Under the pieces are notes generated by a model. That model had not been told where the DNA came from, did no database searches, and saw nothing but the letters and a program-made list of their open reading frames with translations. From positions 5,121,437 to 5,185,436 of the forward strand of contig NC_059475.1 in NCBI RefSeq assembly GCF_018139145.2: a stretch of 64,000 nucleotides of DNA, read 5' to 3'. The translations under genes and the position numbers were made by a program. Each line of letters starts with the position of its first letter. The stretch's first letter is position 1. The DNA comes from Gymnogyps californianus. Taxonomy: Eukaryota; Chordata; Aves; Accipitriformes; Cathartidae. This document shows, in pieces, positions 26,139-37,431 of the stretch.

Positions 26139-29100
26139 AAGTTTCATGCTGGAGATTCTCACTCCTCTTGAAACCTAACTGGCATTCCTTCTCTTCAGAA
26201 ATAGCCCAAGAGATTGTACTCAAAATGCTATTCAAAGAGGCCCCTCAGCCCCATTTCTCACTTGGGTCTGGGGTGCTTTGTCCTCTCGCATCCCATTTAG
26301 CATGTGCTTACCAAGCAGAGCTCTATTCAGCCCTATCCGTTGTGACACCTGCCGATGCTGATGGACAATTTTCAGCAACAGAGAAGAAAGATAGAATCAG
26401 CGCCTTGCTGCCAGCCAAGGACTTCCACAATCCATTTATATAAAGGAAAATCTTTCTAATGAGGATTGATTCCTTCTTGTTCCTTTAGGTGTGTTCTTCC
26501 TTTGGTGTGCAGTAACTCGCTATCTGGAAGACAGGTCAGCAGACTTCCATTTAATGATAAAGGTTTAGATTGAATTTGCAGCTCAGTATTGCAGCTCACT
26601 TGCTCTCAGGATATTATCATTATTTTGCCACAGTTATAGTTTTTATATGGATTGGCAGCAGCTTTTACAGGCAGGCTGAACTTCATAGAAACCTAACTTA
26701 AAATGCACAGAATGAGAAAAATGCCTCTCTTGTAAGGCTCCTGCTGAGCTGATAACAGTCTACAGGAAGACATCTATTTAAACAGAAATAAACATGCCCT
26801 AGGATGCTTGGATCCTATTTTCAGCTTTATTAAGAATGCTATGTTTAATTTTTCCAGCATTTCCAGCCCCATTAATTTAGTTTACACTGCATTTGGATCA
26901 ATTAGTGCACTTGATGATAATGCACTATTTGCCTCTGCCTATTTAAAACAAGAGAAACAACAGGATGGATTTTCAGTGTATTAAAGAATCTGGAGTTCCT
27001 CCAAGGACTCTGATTAGTCCAAATGGCAAATCTCAGAGGCTGGCTGAGTGGAAACAAAAATTCCATCTTGGGTAACTGTCCAGTGGATCTATTTTCTCAC
27101 TCAAATGACTTCTCAAACCAATTCTTCTAGTGACATCTTGGCTTCAGGATTTCCCTTCCCCCCCATACACATATTCTCATGAAGACTGTACTTAACAGGA
27201 ATACACGCAAGTTAATAATAACACAGGTAGAGCCACAGAATGTTCAGCAGAAAAGATAAAAGCAAAAAAAAACCTGCTTCAAAACTGCAAGGATTTAGAA
27301 AGACTTCCTGATGTGATGGCAATGCTGTTATAAACCAGTTGAGATCACATTCAGCTTTCATTTCATCAATAAGCATCTTTACATTTTCTTCTTGGAGATT
27401 AAAACACCCAGGGATTAGGACAGTAGAGAAGGCAACCTCTCCAGACCTGAGCTGTGTGATCTTCCTGGGTGCATAATCAAAATGCTAATATATTAGATTT
27501 CCGCTTCATTGGATCTCTGCGACCTGCTGGATGTCATAAAAGGGGATCAAAATTGTTCTAAATTTTGATGTTTCATTTTTGTTTTAGAGAAGTGGTTGCT
27601 ATAAAAAGCAAATGTAAGACATGAATTTTATTACAACACTTTTCAAATACAATAGGGTATATTTAGTATTGTTTCAGGTTCTAATGCCGACTGTTCCTGC
27701 CCTCTGCTCGAGAGTATTGGCAGCATCGAATTGTAGTTATTAACGTAAAGCAATGCTTGCTACAGTTTTATTTGGGACATATACATTACTGAAGTACCAA
27801 GGTGCAGTATGTGAATTTTATTTGCCAGAGAATACGATTAAGGTGATTGAACTTGGCGAAACTACCTCTATTTATCTTTGCTGCAAAATTATTGTGGAGG
27901 TTGTTATCTTGTGTTATTGCACTGTGATCTTTTCCTTTTTCATGAGTATAGTATCACATTTTGCCTGGATGTTTTGCGTGTTTATTGATCCCATGGGATA
28001 CCTTGTTTATTTGTCTTGCTTCTGGTCTGTCACAACATTTTTAGTTTAGTTTGATGCAGATTACTTAGAAGTTTGCACATGGCGACTCTTGTAATCTCAT
28101 TTGCTTCACCAAACTTCCTGCGCAGCTCTGAGAAACATTCCCATTTCAGTGAAGTACCTCCTCAGTGGCACAATACAGATCAAGGTAGATATAAGTCACT
28201 GTAAAAATTGTATTGTGATGCTGGATTTGTTGATTTATTCAGCAATAACAAAATACAAAGCAGTAGGTGAACGACCTAGGCTGAATTCCCTTGAATGTCT
28301 AACTGATATAGAAGTATCTTATTCCTTTATGCTTCTTTTGGAAACAACAAAAATCAGTTCTTCCTTAAGTGTCTTTGTTCAGCTTGTTAATGTCTTAAAT
28401 GTGTATTTAAATGGCCTGATACTGGTCAATTAAGTAAATGTGGTTGTGGATCCTGAAAAAGCAGAGCTTTTTAGTGGAAATAGCAAAATCCCAGTATTAT
28501 CTGATACTCCACTGTAAGAAATGCACTGTCTTTGTCTTACCCTATAGTTTTTGATGTTCTGCCAGCACCCTAGAGCTTGAGAATTACTGTGCTGGCTAAC
28601 GTGTCATATAGACCACAATTTAAAAGGTTTATTTTAGATAGATGTAATAGTCTGTGGCAGTACGCTACAGGCATGGCAGTCTGAGGAGTCTTGCCCTGTT
28701 GCTGACACTAACTATTCTGTGGATAAATAGATGACTTCAGACTCTGGGTTGCCTTTCAGAAGAGAGAAACCACAAACCTGTCAGGCTGTGCACTTCTGTG
28801 CAGTAGATTTCTCTCTGTAAAGGTTTGGTGCTGCCGTCCATTACTTTCCTTAAGCCTGTTTGGTGCCTGTATCATCACCAGAACTCTGGCTTCGTAATGA
28901 CATGTCAGCTCCTGAAATCTTGATGTGTCAGCTGTAGTGCACACAAGAATGATACTCATTTTAACTAGAAGCTTGCTGTCTGCCCAGTGTATATTTTTAT
29001 TTAAAGTTTTCTGTTTATGTAACAACAGACCATCATTATGCTGATACTGTCCAGCAGCAGTAATATTTGTTTGCTATTAATGACTGATTATATACACTGT

Positions 29101-29861
29101 AAGAGATTTATTTCCTTTTGCTATGCAGTATTATTCATAGTGTAGAACACTCCTAGTAATTTTACTGAGAGATTTTTTTGGGAAAAAAAGAAAACAGCAA
29201 CGCCATAACAATAGTGTGCATAAAGTTTCACAGAGCTGTTCAGAGGGCATCTTTCCCCCACAATTTGACTTGTTTTGTCAGTGTACATTAGAGGTGATCA
29301 CTTGATTGCTGCTCAGTGAAACCATACTTTTTTTTAAAGGTCAAACCTTATTTGACTCAAAAAGCATCTTTAAACAGAAACGACTTCTGTACTTAGCCAA
29401 TTGTGTGAGAACATTCTAAGTTTAAGATTTCAGGACTTTTATTTTATTTGCACTTGAACGGAGATGAAGCGATTTCAAAAGGTTCCTTTACTCTGCTGAG
29501 TTAGTATTAGTGAGGCACTAGAATATGTAAGTACTTGTGGTGCTGCTGCTTTGATTTTATTTTCTACCTGGTATTATTAGGTATGTTTTCAGCTTAGCAC
29601 ATGTGTAATTGGAAACATGAATGTCTTCAAAATAAACAAAACTGTTGTGTCTGATATATGTCTCCATGCTACAGGTCTATATCCCGTTCTTGGCTTGAGT
29701 AATATGCTTTGGTGTTAAGCGAACTGTCGTTTAGAATTATGCTCAGGGTACACTGATTTCCAGTGAGATATATGAAGACTAGGTACTACGTGAGAGACTA
29801 TACTACAGTGTATTATGTTTATGATGATTTTATGAATCATGGTGTAGCATTGCTATATTTC
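26139..29861. other. Unique intronic sequence with possible conserved block
   Basis: About 3.7 kb without recognised repeats or exons. The part from about 26590 to 27560 is more A-rich on the plus strand than the surrounding intron. It includes a motif-dense segment (26816-26960) listed separately. The last five bases (29857-29861, ATTTC) are the left target duplication of LTR copy B. Confidence 0.5.
26816..26960. promoter_or_regulatory. Candidate conserved noncoding element
   Basis: This stretch is rich in homeodomain-type ATTA/TAAT cores. It includes CAATTAGTGCACTTGA at 26899-26914, which joins a TAAT core with a TCAAGTG-type NK2 motif on the other strand. The style resembles vertebrate developmental enhancers, but no conservation data were available, so this is inference from composition and motifs only. 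Confidence 0.2.
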
Positions 29862-30845
29862 TGTGGTGGGTTGACCCTGGCTGGATGCCGGGTGCCCACC
29901 AAAGCCGCTCTATCACTCCCCCTCCTCAACTGGACAGGGGAGAGAAAATATAAGGAAAGGCTCATGGGTCAAGATAAGGACAGGGAGAGCACTCAGCAAT
30001 TACCATCACGGGCAAAACAGACTCGACTTGGGGAAAAAAACCTAATTTAATTCATTACTAGTCAAATCAGAGTAGGGTAATGAGAAATAAAACCAAATCT
30101 TAAAAACACACCTTCCCCCCACCCCTCTCTTCTTCCCAGGCTTAACTTTACTCCCGAATTCTCTACCTCCTCCCCCCAGCGGCAGAGGGGGATGGGGAAT
30201 GAGGGTTTGGGTCAGTTCATCACACGTTGTTTCTGCCGCTCCTTCCTCCTCAGGGGGAGGACTCCTCACACTCTTCCCCTGCTCCAGCCTGGACTCCTCT
30301 CTCCACGGGGCCACAGGTCCTGACAGGAGCCTGCTCCAGCGCGGGCTTCCCACAAGGTCACAGCATCATCCTTCGGGCATCCCCCTGCTCCGGCGTGGGG
30401 TCCTCCACGGGCTGCAGGTGGAGATCTGCTCCCCCGTGGACCTCCATGGGCTGCAGGGGGACAGCCTGCCTCACCAGGGTCTTCCCCACGGGCTGCAGGG
30501 GAATCTCTGCTGGGGCGCCTGGAGCACCTCCTCCCCCTCCTTCTTCACTGACCTTGGTGTCTGCAGAGCTGTTTCTCTCACGTCTTCTCACTCCTCTCTC
30601 TCCAGCTGCAATTGCTACCCCTTCTTAACTTCTTCCCCTTTTCTTAAATATGTGATCCCAGAGGCGCTACCACCATCGTTGATGGGCTCGGCCTTGGCCA
30701 GCAGCAGGTCCATCTTGGAGCCAGCTGGCACTGGCTCTATCGGACATAGGGGAACCTTCTAGCAGCTTCTCACAGAAGCCACCCCTGTAGCGCATGCTCC
30801 CCCCCCCCCCCCCCCCCCCCAACCTTGCCACACAAACCCAATACA
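29862..30845 (-). mobile_element. Solo LTR copy B, contracted minisatellite
   Basis: A 984-bp copy of the family at 4086. It has a perfect target duplication, ATTTC, at 29857-29861 and 30846-30850. Compared with copies A and D it lacks about 190 bp of the internal repeat array: the text jumps from the first CTCCAGC core at about 30282 straight to the unit that begins 'ctggactcct'. The polyadenylation signal is changed (TTCATT on the plus strand, AATGAA in the LTR sense, near 30050). A C22 run at 30799-30820 replaces the CCCCCC-type stretch of the others. The 187-codon frame at 30199-30762 lies within the LTR and is not treated as a gene. Confidence 0.88.
30799..30820. repeat. C22 homopolymer within LTR copy B
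   Basis: Twenty-two consecutive C bases near the 5' end of the LTR (LTR sense G22). The sister copies carry only five to seven at this site, so this is slippage expansion or an assembly or sequencing artefact. Confidence 0.85.
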
Positions 30846-30850
30846 ATTTC

Positions 30851-32953
30851 TCATACCTGATGAGTGACATTTTAATATGACATGAGTACCAAAATATTGT
30901 GCCATTGCATTGCAAAGTACGTTCTCCTTTAGCATCATTTACACTGGATAGATAAAATAAACATGACTGAAGTAGTTTCTGTTCTAGTCCAGGTTCTGAT
31001 TGCTCACAGTGTTGAAATATTTGAAGATGCCTTTGCATCAATACATCAATCTAATAGTTTTCTTTTTGTCTTCACATATTTCCTCTGTAGCTGTCTGTTG
31101 ATGCTTGAACCCCAGTATTTTAAGCAAGTTAATTCTCACAGAAGTCACTTCTACTATTTGTGACTTGTTTCAAAGAACACATGCTTTGTGGAGGTCATTT
31201 GCTTGTTCTTTTAAGATGATACTTGTAGACTCAAAGAATATGTTTTCTGAAACTATTTTTAGAACAAAGATTTTAGTGAAACCTATCGAAGCTCCAGTAA
31301 GCTGCATTGGAGGGCATGACGTGAGGGGGTTAAGATTGTTTGTGTTTATAAAGTCGGGAGCTCATCATCTGCCAGAGCTGCTGTTGCCAGATTGCAGAAG
31401 CCCTCGGTATGAGGGATGCTGAGAACAGAAACATGCGTGTATAGAAAGAGTAACTGTTTTGAAAACTGCCTCACTCTCCTTTATAGAAGCCAGTCACAGC
31501 AGGCAGCTGGAAAAGCTAACAATTAAATGAATCTTACCTTCTTTCATGTCACAACTTGTACAGGGAAGAATTTCCACAAATCAGGTCATATAACTGTGAC
31601 TTTGTCTTCTTCCAGATCACTTCTTACGTCTTATTGTTAGTACGATGTCTGCCAGGGACTGCGCAGCGGTACGACTTCTTTGTGGCTGTGGTGGATCCCC
31701 AAAGCCACTCATCTCAAAGAACTGTGAAACATATGCACATGGTTTTCTGTGAATTTAGTCAGAGAATATTGCGATTAAATTATGTTCTCTCTGTTCTAAA
31801 ACTTTCCAACATAGAGCAAAATTTAATTTTTTTTGTCAGGACTTGATTAAATGGGGTGTTTAACCCAGATTTGGGAAGGAGGCTAACCTCTCCCAAGCCA
31901 AAGGCTGAATTTCATTTTGTGGAAACTTTTTTAATATTACAATTTTCTTTGTTTTTTAGTAATTTCTTCTCTGCAGACACTCTTTTCATTTTTATGCGCT
32001 TTAGGATGCATAGCTGGGACATTTTTTGTGCATAACCACCAAATATATGTAAGAATATATATGGTATGTGCATGATAAAGTCTGCTAAGAGTAGGCAAAG
32101 CTATTTGTTGCTATTCAGGGAAGCACGATGTTGTGTGCGAGTAGAAGTGCGTGCTACAACAACAAAAATAAACGCCATAGCTTTGCTAGTTCCCCACACA
32201 GCATTTAATGGGTATGAAGCAGTTTAGTCATGATATCAGGAAACTGATACATCTGTTAAGAGAAATGCATTTTATGCACCATAAAATTAAATGTTGTATT
32301 GCCAAGCAATATAGCAAGTATTCCTGTAGTCAATTTTTGCAAACTAAACATTGTGACATGATATCCGAAGAAGGTGGTACTAGAAATCTGTTTTGAAAAC
32401 ATATTCCATTAGGAACACACACTGTACATGATGGAAGGTTTACAGCTGCCATTTATGGTGCTTTTTTTTTTCTACATTAAGAATATACTGTGTGCTGTTA
32501 GCAGACTGAAGCATAAGAAGGATATTTCACATTTATGTTGAACCTTATCATTCTAAATGAATCCAAAGTACTAAAAAAATCTATACGGCATATGCTCTGT
32601 GGTGCTACTGAAGCGCTATTATCAGGTTGTGAGGCAAACAAATGCTATTTGGAATGTTTTGCATGCATCGGGGAAGAAAATTTTGGCCAGACACACCAAG
32701 CTTTAAGTACTGCACTTTTGAAAAGTTCCAGCACCTTTAAGGCACACTTAAGCCAGTGGTAGAGATTTTTCATTACTTTGATTTCTTGAAGCACATGACA
32801 TTGTGATGGGGCTCATACGGCAAAATACAGAGTGCACTGATGCAGAATCATTGAAGTGAGATTTGTGATCAGGGTGGCATTGCTTTGTAAGAAGCAACCA
32901 AGGATCTATATTTCATCTTCCTTTCCCTTTACCATTCCCCAACATGTTACTAC
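30851..32953. other. Unique intronic sequence between LTR copies B and C
   Basis: About 2.1 kb with no similarity to gag, pol or env that I can see and no exon. It is not the interior of a provirus, because copies B and C have different target duplications. A frame at 31556-31846 is open but unrecognised. The last five bases (ACTAC) are the left duplication of copy C. Confidence 0.6.
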
Positions 32954-34019
32954 TGTGGTGGGTTGACCCTGGCTGGACACCAGGTGCCCACCAAAGCCGC
33001 TCTATCACACCCCTCCTGAGCTGGACAGGGGAGAGAAAATATAATGAGAGGCTCATGGGTCAAAATTTAATTTATTACCAGTCAAATCAGAGTAGGATAA
33101 TGAGAAATAAAACCAAATCTTAAAAACACACCTTCCCCCCACCCCTCCGTTCTTCCCAGGCTTAACTTTACTCCCGAATTCTCTACCTCCTCCCCTCGAG
33201 TGGCAGAGGGGGATGGGGAATGGGGGTTTGGGTCAGTTCATCACACGTTGTTTCTGCCGCTCCTTCCTCCTCAGGGGGAGGACTCCTCACACTCTTCCCC
33301 TGCTCCAGCGTGGGGTCCCTCCCACAGGAGACAGTCCTCCACAAACTTCTCCAACATGAGTCCTTCCCACAGGCTGCAGTTCTTCATGAACTGCTCCAGC
33401 GTGGGTCCCATCCACGGGGTGCAGTCCTTCAGGAACAGACTGCTCCAGCGTGGGTCCCCCGCGGGGTCACAAGCCCTGCCAGCAAACCTGCTCCAGCCTG
33501 GGCTCCTCTCTCCACAGGTCCTGCCAGGAGCCTGCTCCAGCGCGGGCTTCCCACAGGGTCACAGCCTCCTTTGGGCATCCTCCTGCTCCGGCGTGGGGTC
33601 CTCCACGGGCTGCAGGTGGATATCTGCTCCCCCATGGACCTCCATGGGCTGCAGGGGGACAGCCTGCCTCACCAGGGTCTTCCCCACGGGCTGCAGGGGA
33701 ATCTCTGCTGGAGCACCTCCTCCCCCTCCTTCTTCACTGACCTTGGTGTCAGCAGGGCTGTTTCTCTCACATCTTCTCACTCCTCTCTCTCCAGCTGCAA
33801 TTGCTGTTGTGCAGTAACTTCTTCCCCTTTTCTTAAATATGTGATCCCAGAGGCGCTACCACTGTTGCTGATGGGCTCGGCCTTGGCCAGTGGCGGGTCC
33901 GTCTTGGAGCTGGCTGGCATTGGCTTCATCGGACATGGGGGAAGCTTCTAGCAGCTTCTCACAGACGACACTCCTGTAGCTCCCCTGCTACCAAAACCTT
34001 GCCACGCAAACCCAATGCA
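32954..34019 (-). mobile_element. Solo LTR copy C
   Basis: A 1066-bp copy of the same family with a perfect target duplication, ACTAC, at 32949-32953 and 34020-34024. Against copy A it lacks about 70 bp between 'gggtca' (about 33062) and 'aaatttaattt', just beyond the polyadenylation signal on the U5 side. The signal itself (TTTATT at 33071-33076, AATAAA in LTR sense) is intact. The repeat array is close to full length. A plus-strand frame of 243 codons (33220-33951, antisense to the LTR) is open, as in copies B and D. Confidence 0.88.
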
Positions 34020-37000
34020 ACTACCCAGTGAGTTCTCTATAGAAAAAATAGCAGAGAGGCAGAACAGGTGGCTGAAACTGAAGTCAATGTAGTGCATACT
34101 TTCTGGGTATTAGCTAAAATGTTTGCGTGATTACGTGTGTGCGTAAGGACACAAGTCAGTAATATGGTCTTATAAATTGTGACAGAGGTGTACTCTTTAG
34201 AGTCTTGTAGTTTAAGAATTTAGGGGGTAAATTCTTAGTCACTGTGTAAATTGATATAGATTTACTAATTGACACTAGCAGAGAGTGTGGCCCCTTGGGT
34301 TTCTAAAATGCTCTTGGCTCAGTCAAAGATTATACACACAAAGATTATATTTGCTTTTCTGCTCTTACTTGTTAAATGCGTTCTTTATTAAATTATATTT
34401 CTGTAGTTAACTCTGTTCTGAAAAAGTGCCTAGCAGGTTCAAGTTCTTAATGCGTCTTCCTCGCTGGGGGGTTGTAAGGCTTAATTGTTCATAATGTGTA
34501 AAAGCTTGAGATGAAAGGATTTATGTAAAGGCAACGTATTATGATGATTATAAGGCTGATGGTGATGCATATCACATCTGCTGTCACACCAGCTTGAGCA
34601 AAAGCAATCTCTGCCTTTAGACTGAAATTTCTGTGTAACGGGGAGAACGATATCACTTTCAGTGGTTCTTTTTTCCCTATTAAAAACTCTGGTGGCTCTC
34701 TCAGATAAGTCCAAATACTTAAGTTTATTCTCTTTTCTTCTGGATGAGCCTTACGCTTCAGGATAAGACTTATTTGGTAAGATTATTTTAGGTAAATCCA
34801 GATGTTGAGACGAACATATCTTTTGCCACTGGGAAAATTAAAACAATTGCTAAAAATCTTTTTTTTTTTTTTTTGAGAAAACTCTGCTTTTGTGATAATA
34901 TTTTAGCTACTGAAAAACTTTCTGATTTAAAATGCAGATAAGAACTGAGATTAATTGTGTCCTATTAATAGTTATTTGCATTCTCTTTTAAATCCAACAA
35001 ATGCAAAGGTCAGAAGAAGTGTAGAAGAGTACAAAAGTTACCCAGACCTAAGAGAATCCATTATTTAGTGTGGTATGTTTTAGCAGTGTGTTTGAATCTC
35101 TTCCCCGGCCTCTCCAACCCCCCTTCGTTGTTTTCTTTGTTATTCTTTCTTTCCCTTATATAAACTTGATTTGAATGAGACAGAATGGCCTGGGGCATTG
35201 CTGATGGGATACAGGGCTTTTCATCTCTTGATTGCCTTCTTGGCAGTGTCTTTAGTGAATTCAAACCTTTATCTGTTAGAGACTGCAAGGTAAGCTAGAT
35301 CCTGTAAACTGAGATTAACTCTTAATTCTGTTCCTTAATGGGGAAATGTCTATATCTAATATGGCATCTTTCTTGATAAAGAGTGAAGGCAGGATGGGTA
35401 TTGTGGATGAGCTCTGAAAGCTTCACCTCCTGAAGTCCTTCCCGTTGTGTAGTCAGAGGACTCTGATCTCTGGAACTGACAGTTCCCATCCTTCTGGTGT
35501 TGGTCAATAGAATGCAATCGTGCTTTGAAAAAGGCATTTTATTTTGGGTGGAGTGTCTTGGCAGAATGAGTGAGATTTAAAAGATGCTGCAAAAGCCCAT
35601 TAGAAAAATGTTTTCAGGGATACCACTGTAGCTGTTACTTGCAGCATAGCAGAAGTGTAATATTAAGATGAGAGAGAACACCTCAATTTTAGTGTGCTTG
35701 TTTAAAGATACACTGCTTAAGGTCTCTTAATGTCTTTGTAAGTTATTTGTCTTTTACACATCCTTGATCCAGACCAGAAAATCCCATTGCTGTTTTATTT
35801 CCTGTTTTCTTCTTCTCTCTCCGAGTAATGTCACCTTCAGATAGCTAAATGCTATCAATAATTTCTTGATTTACTATTGCATATTTTGTGCAGCTATCAA
35901 AACAAGTATTTGTTTTCAGTTTAAATTGTTATGCTTGCAATAAGCTACCAGCAACCTTCAAAAAATGTTGCTGAATGCAACACTTCAGAGGCTGTGGTTG
36001 CACCCAAACAACATGCTCGCTTCCAGCCACGACTACAAATGCTTCCTTAAAGTTTCTTTACAATTTCAAAAGATAGTGTTCCTCATATAGAGAATTACCA
36101 TGAAGTAATGTTTTATTAACATTTTAGGCATATTTTTTTACAGCTTATTCAACATTCTGGTGTTTTTAATAACACATGATTATTTGAGGATGCTAGGTAG
36201 CTTTTTAAGCAACATAAAGTAAATCTTTCACGTTGAGACAGAATGTTTCTTACAGGTAAATAGACTTGTGTTTTATTGGTGAAGATGCCTATCAGTGCCA
36301 CAGGGCAAAGCAAGAAGAGTGAATTTAAAGACTGTATATCTGTTACATTAGAGTATAAGCCAGCTAGTCTTGTGCTGAACACGTCTATGGAGTGCGTTTG
36401 TGTGGACTGGAAGGCTAAGATCAGAGAACTGTAAAACACACACAGCTAGAAAGCTATTTTTATGTTGTCTGAATATTGCATATACTGTACTAAGGTCAGA
36501 CAGACCTAAGATTGCATCCACTGTTTATTGAATTCAGTTTTTTTTCAATGAGTTCAATGGGATTTGAATCAAGGTCTTCCTAAAGTTGTGATAATAGATC
36601 AGGCAAGGGAAAATGCTTCTATTGTGCTTCTGGAACGTGCTTCTTTATCCTTAAATTAAGATTGATTAAGCGTAACTGATTTCTAAAGAAACTGTGAGCC
36701 ACAGTATCACAGCCAAAGTGGAAGCAGGTCAGAAGTTTCACGTTCTCTCTTTCTTGCTTTGTAATGGTTGCAGTTTTTAGTAAAGTGTTCTCCTGTGTGA
36801 TTTGTTTTGATAACTCCACTGAACTGTAAAATATATAAAATTATAATTTGTGTTATGTTCGTAAATATAAATTATTCTATACCTATTTGTTAAAAAAAAA
36901 GAAAATGAGAGCATAAGCAGCACATTGATGCGGTGCAAAGAAAAACTCCAATAATATGATATGTCATGTCACTTCTCAAAGTAAATTTCAGTTTGGTTTT

Positions 37001-37408
37001 ACAGTTTTAACTCTTGACTTGAATTTTGAAAGATGGTGTTCAGTTGGTTTGTGGAAGAAGTATTCTGCCCTATTTTGTCACGCTTAGTATTAGGTTACTA
37101 GACAGACAGCTGCAGTTGACTTAAAATGGTGCGCTAAAAATATTGAAGAGTCTAGCCTTGAGGAAGCAGGGCAGTAAAATGGCAACAAGAATATTTATTT
37201 AGCACAGAATCATCTGGGGATGTGAGAGATGCTTTCAAAAGTGTAATATATCACAGGACAGATTTTATTATATTACTTTTGTCTCTTACTGCTTCTATTG
37301 ATCTTTTTCATATACATTTTAGAAAATTGTCACATATCTGTCCTCAGAGCCATAAAATAAGCTTGCCATCAATAAGTGTTTCATATATGTCTTTTTACCA
37401 ATAAAGTA

Positions 37409-37431
37409 GAATGGACAGATTCTGTCCATTC
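37409..37431. repeat. Near-perfect palindrome (11-nt arms, 1-nt centre)
   Basis: GAATGGACAGA (37409-37419) and TCTGTCCATTC (37421-37431) are exact reverse complements around a single T. It has no flanking duplication or recognisable element. Confidence 0.9.

Noticed and set aside
31556..31846. 96-codon frame between LTRs as coding
   Set aside because: Chance length, no recognised domain and no splice context.
33220..33951. 243-codon open frame as a gene
   Set aside because: It is the antisense frame of LTR copy C, shared with other copies of the repeat. No introns, promoter or recognised domain.
29862..34019. Copies B and C as the two LTRs of one provirus with a 2.1-kb interior
   Set aside because: Each has its own perfect target duplication (ATTTC and ACTAC), and the interval shows no retroviral coding sequence. 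They are separate solo LTRs.
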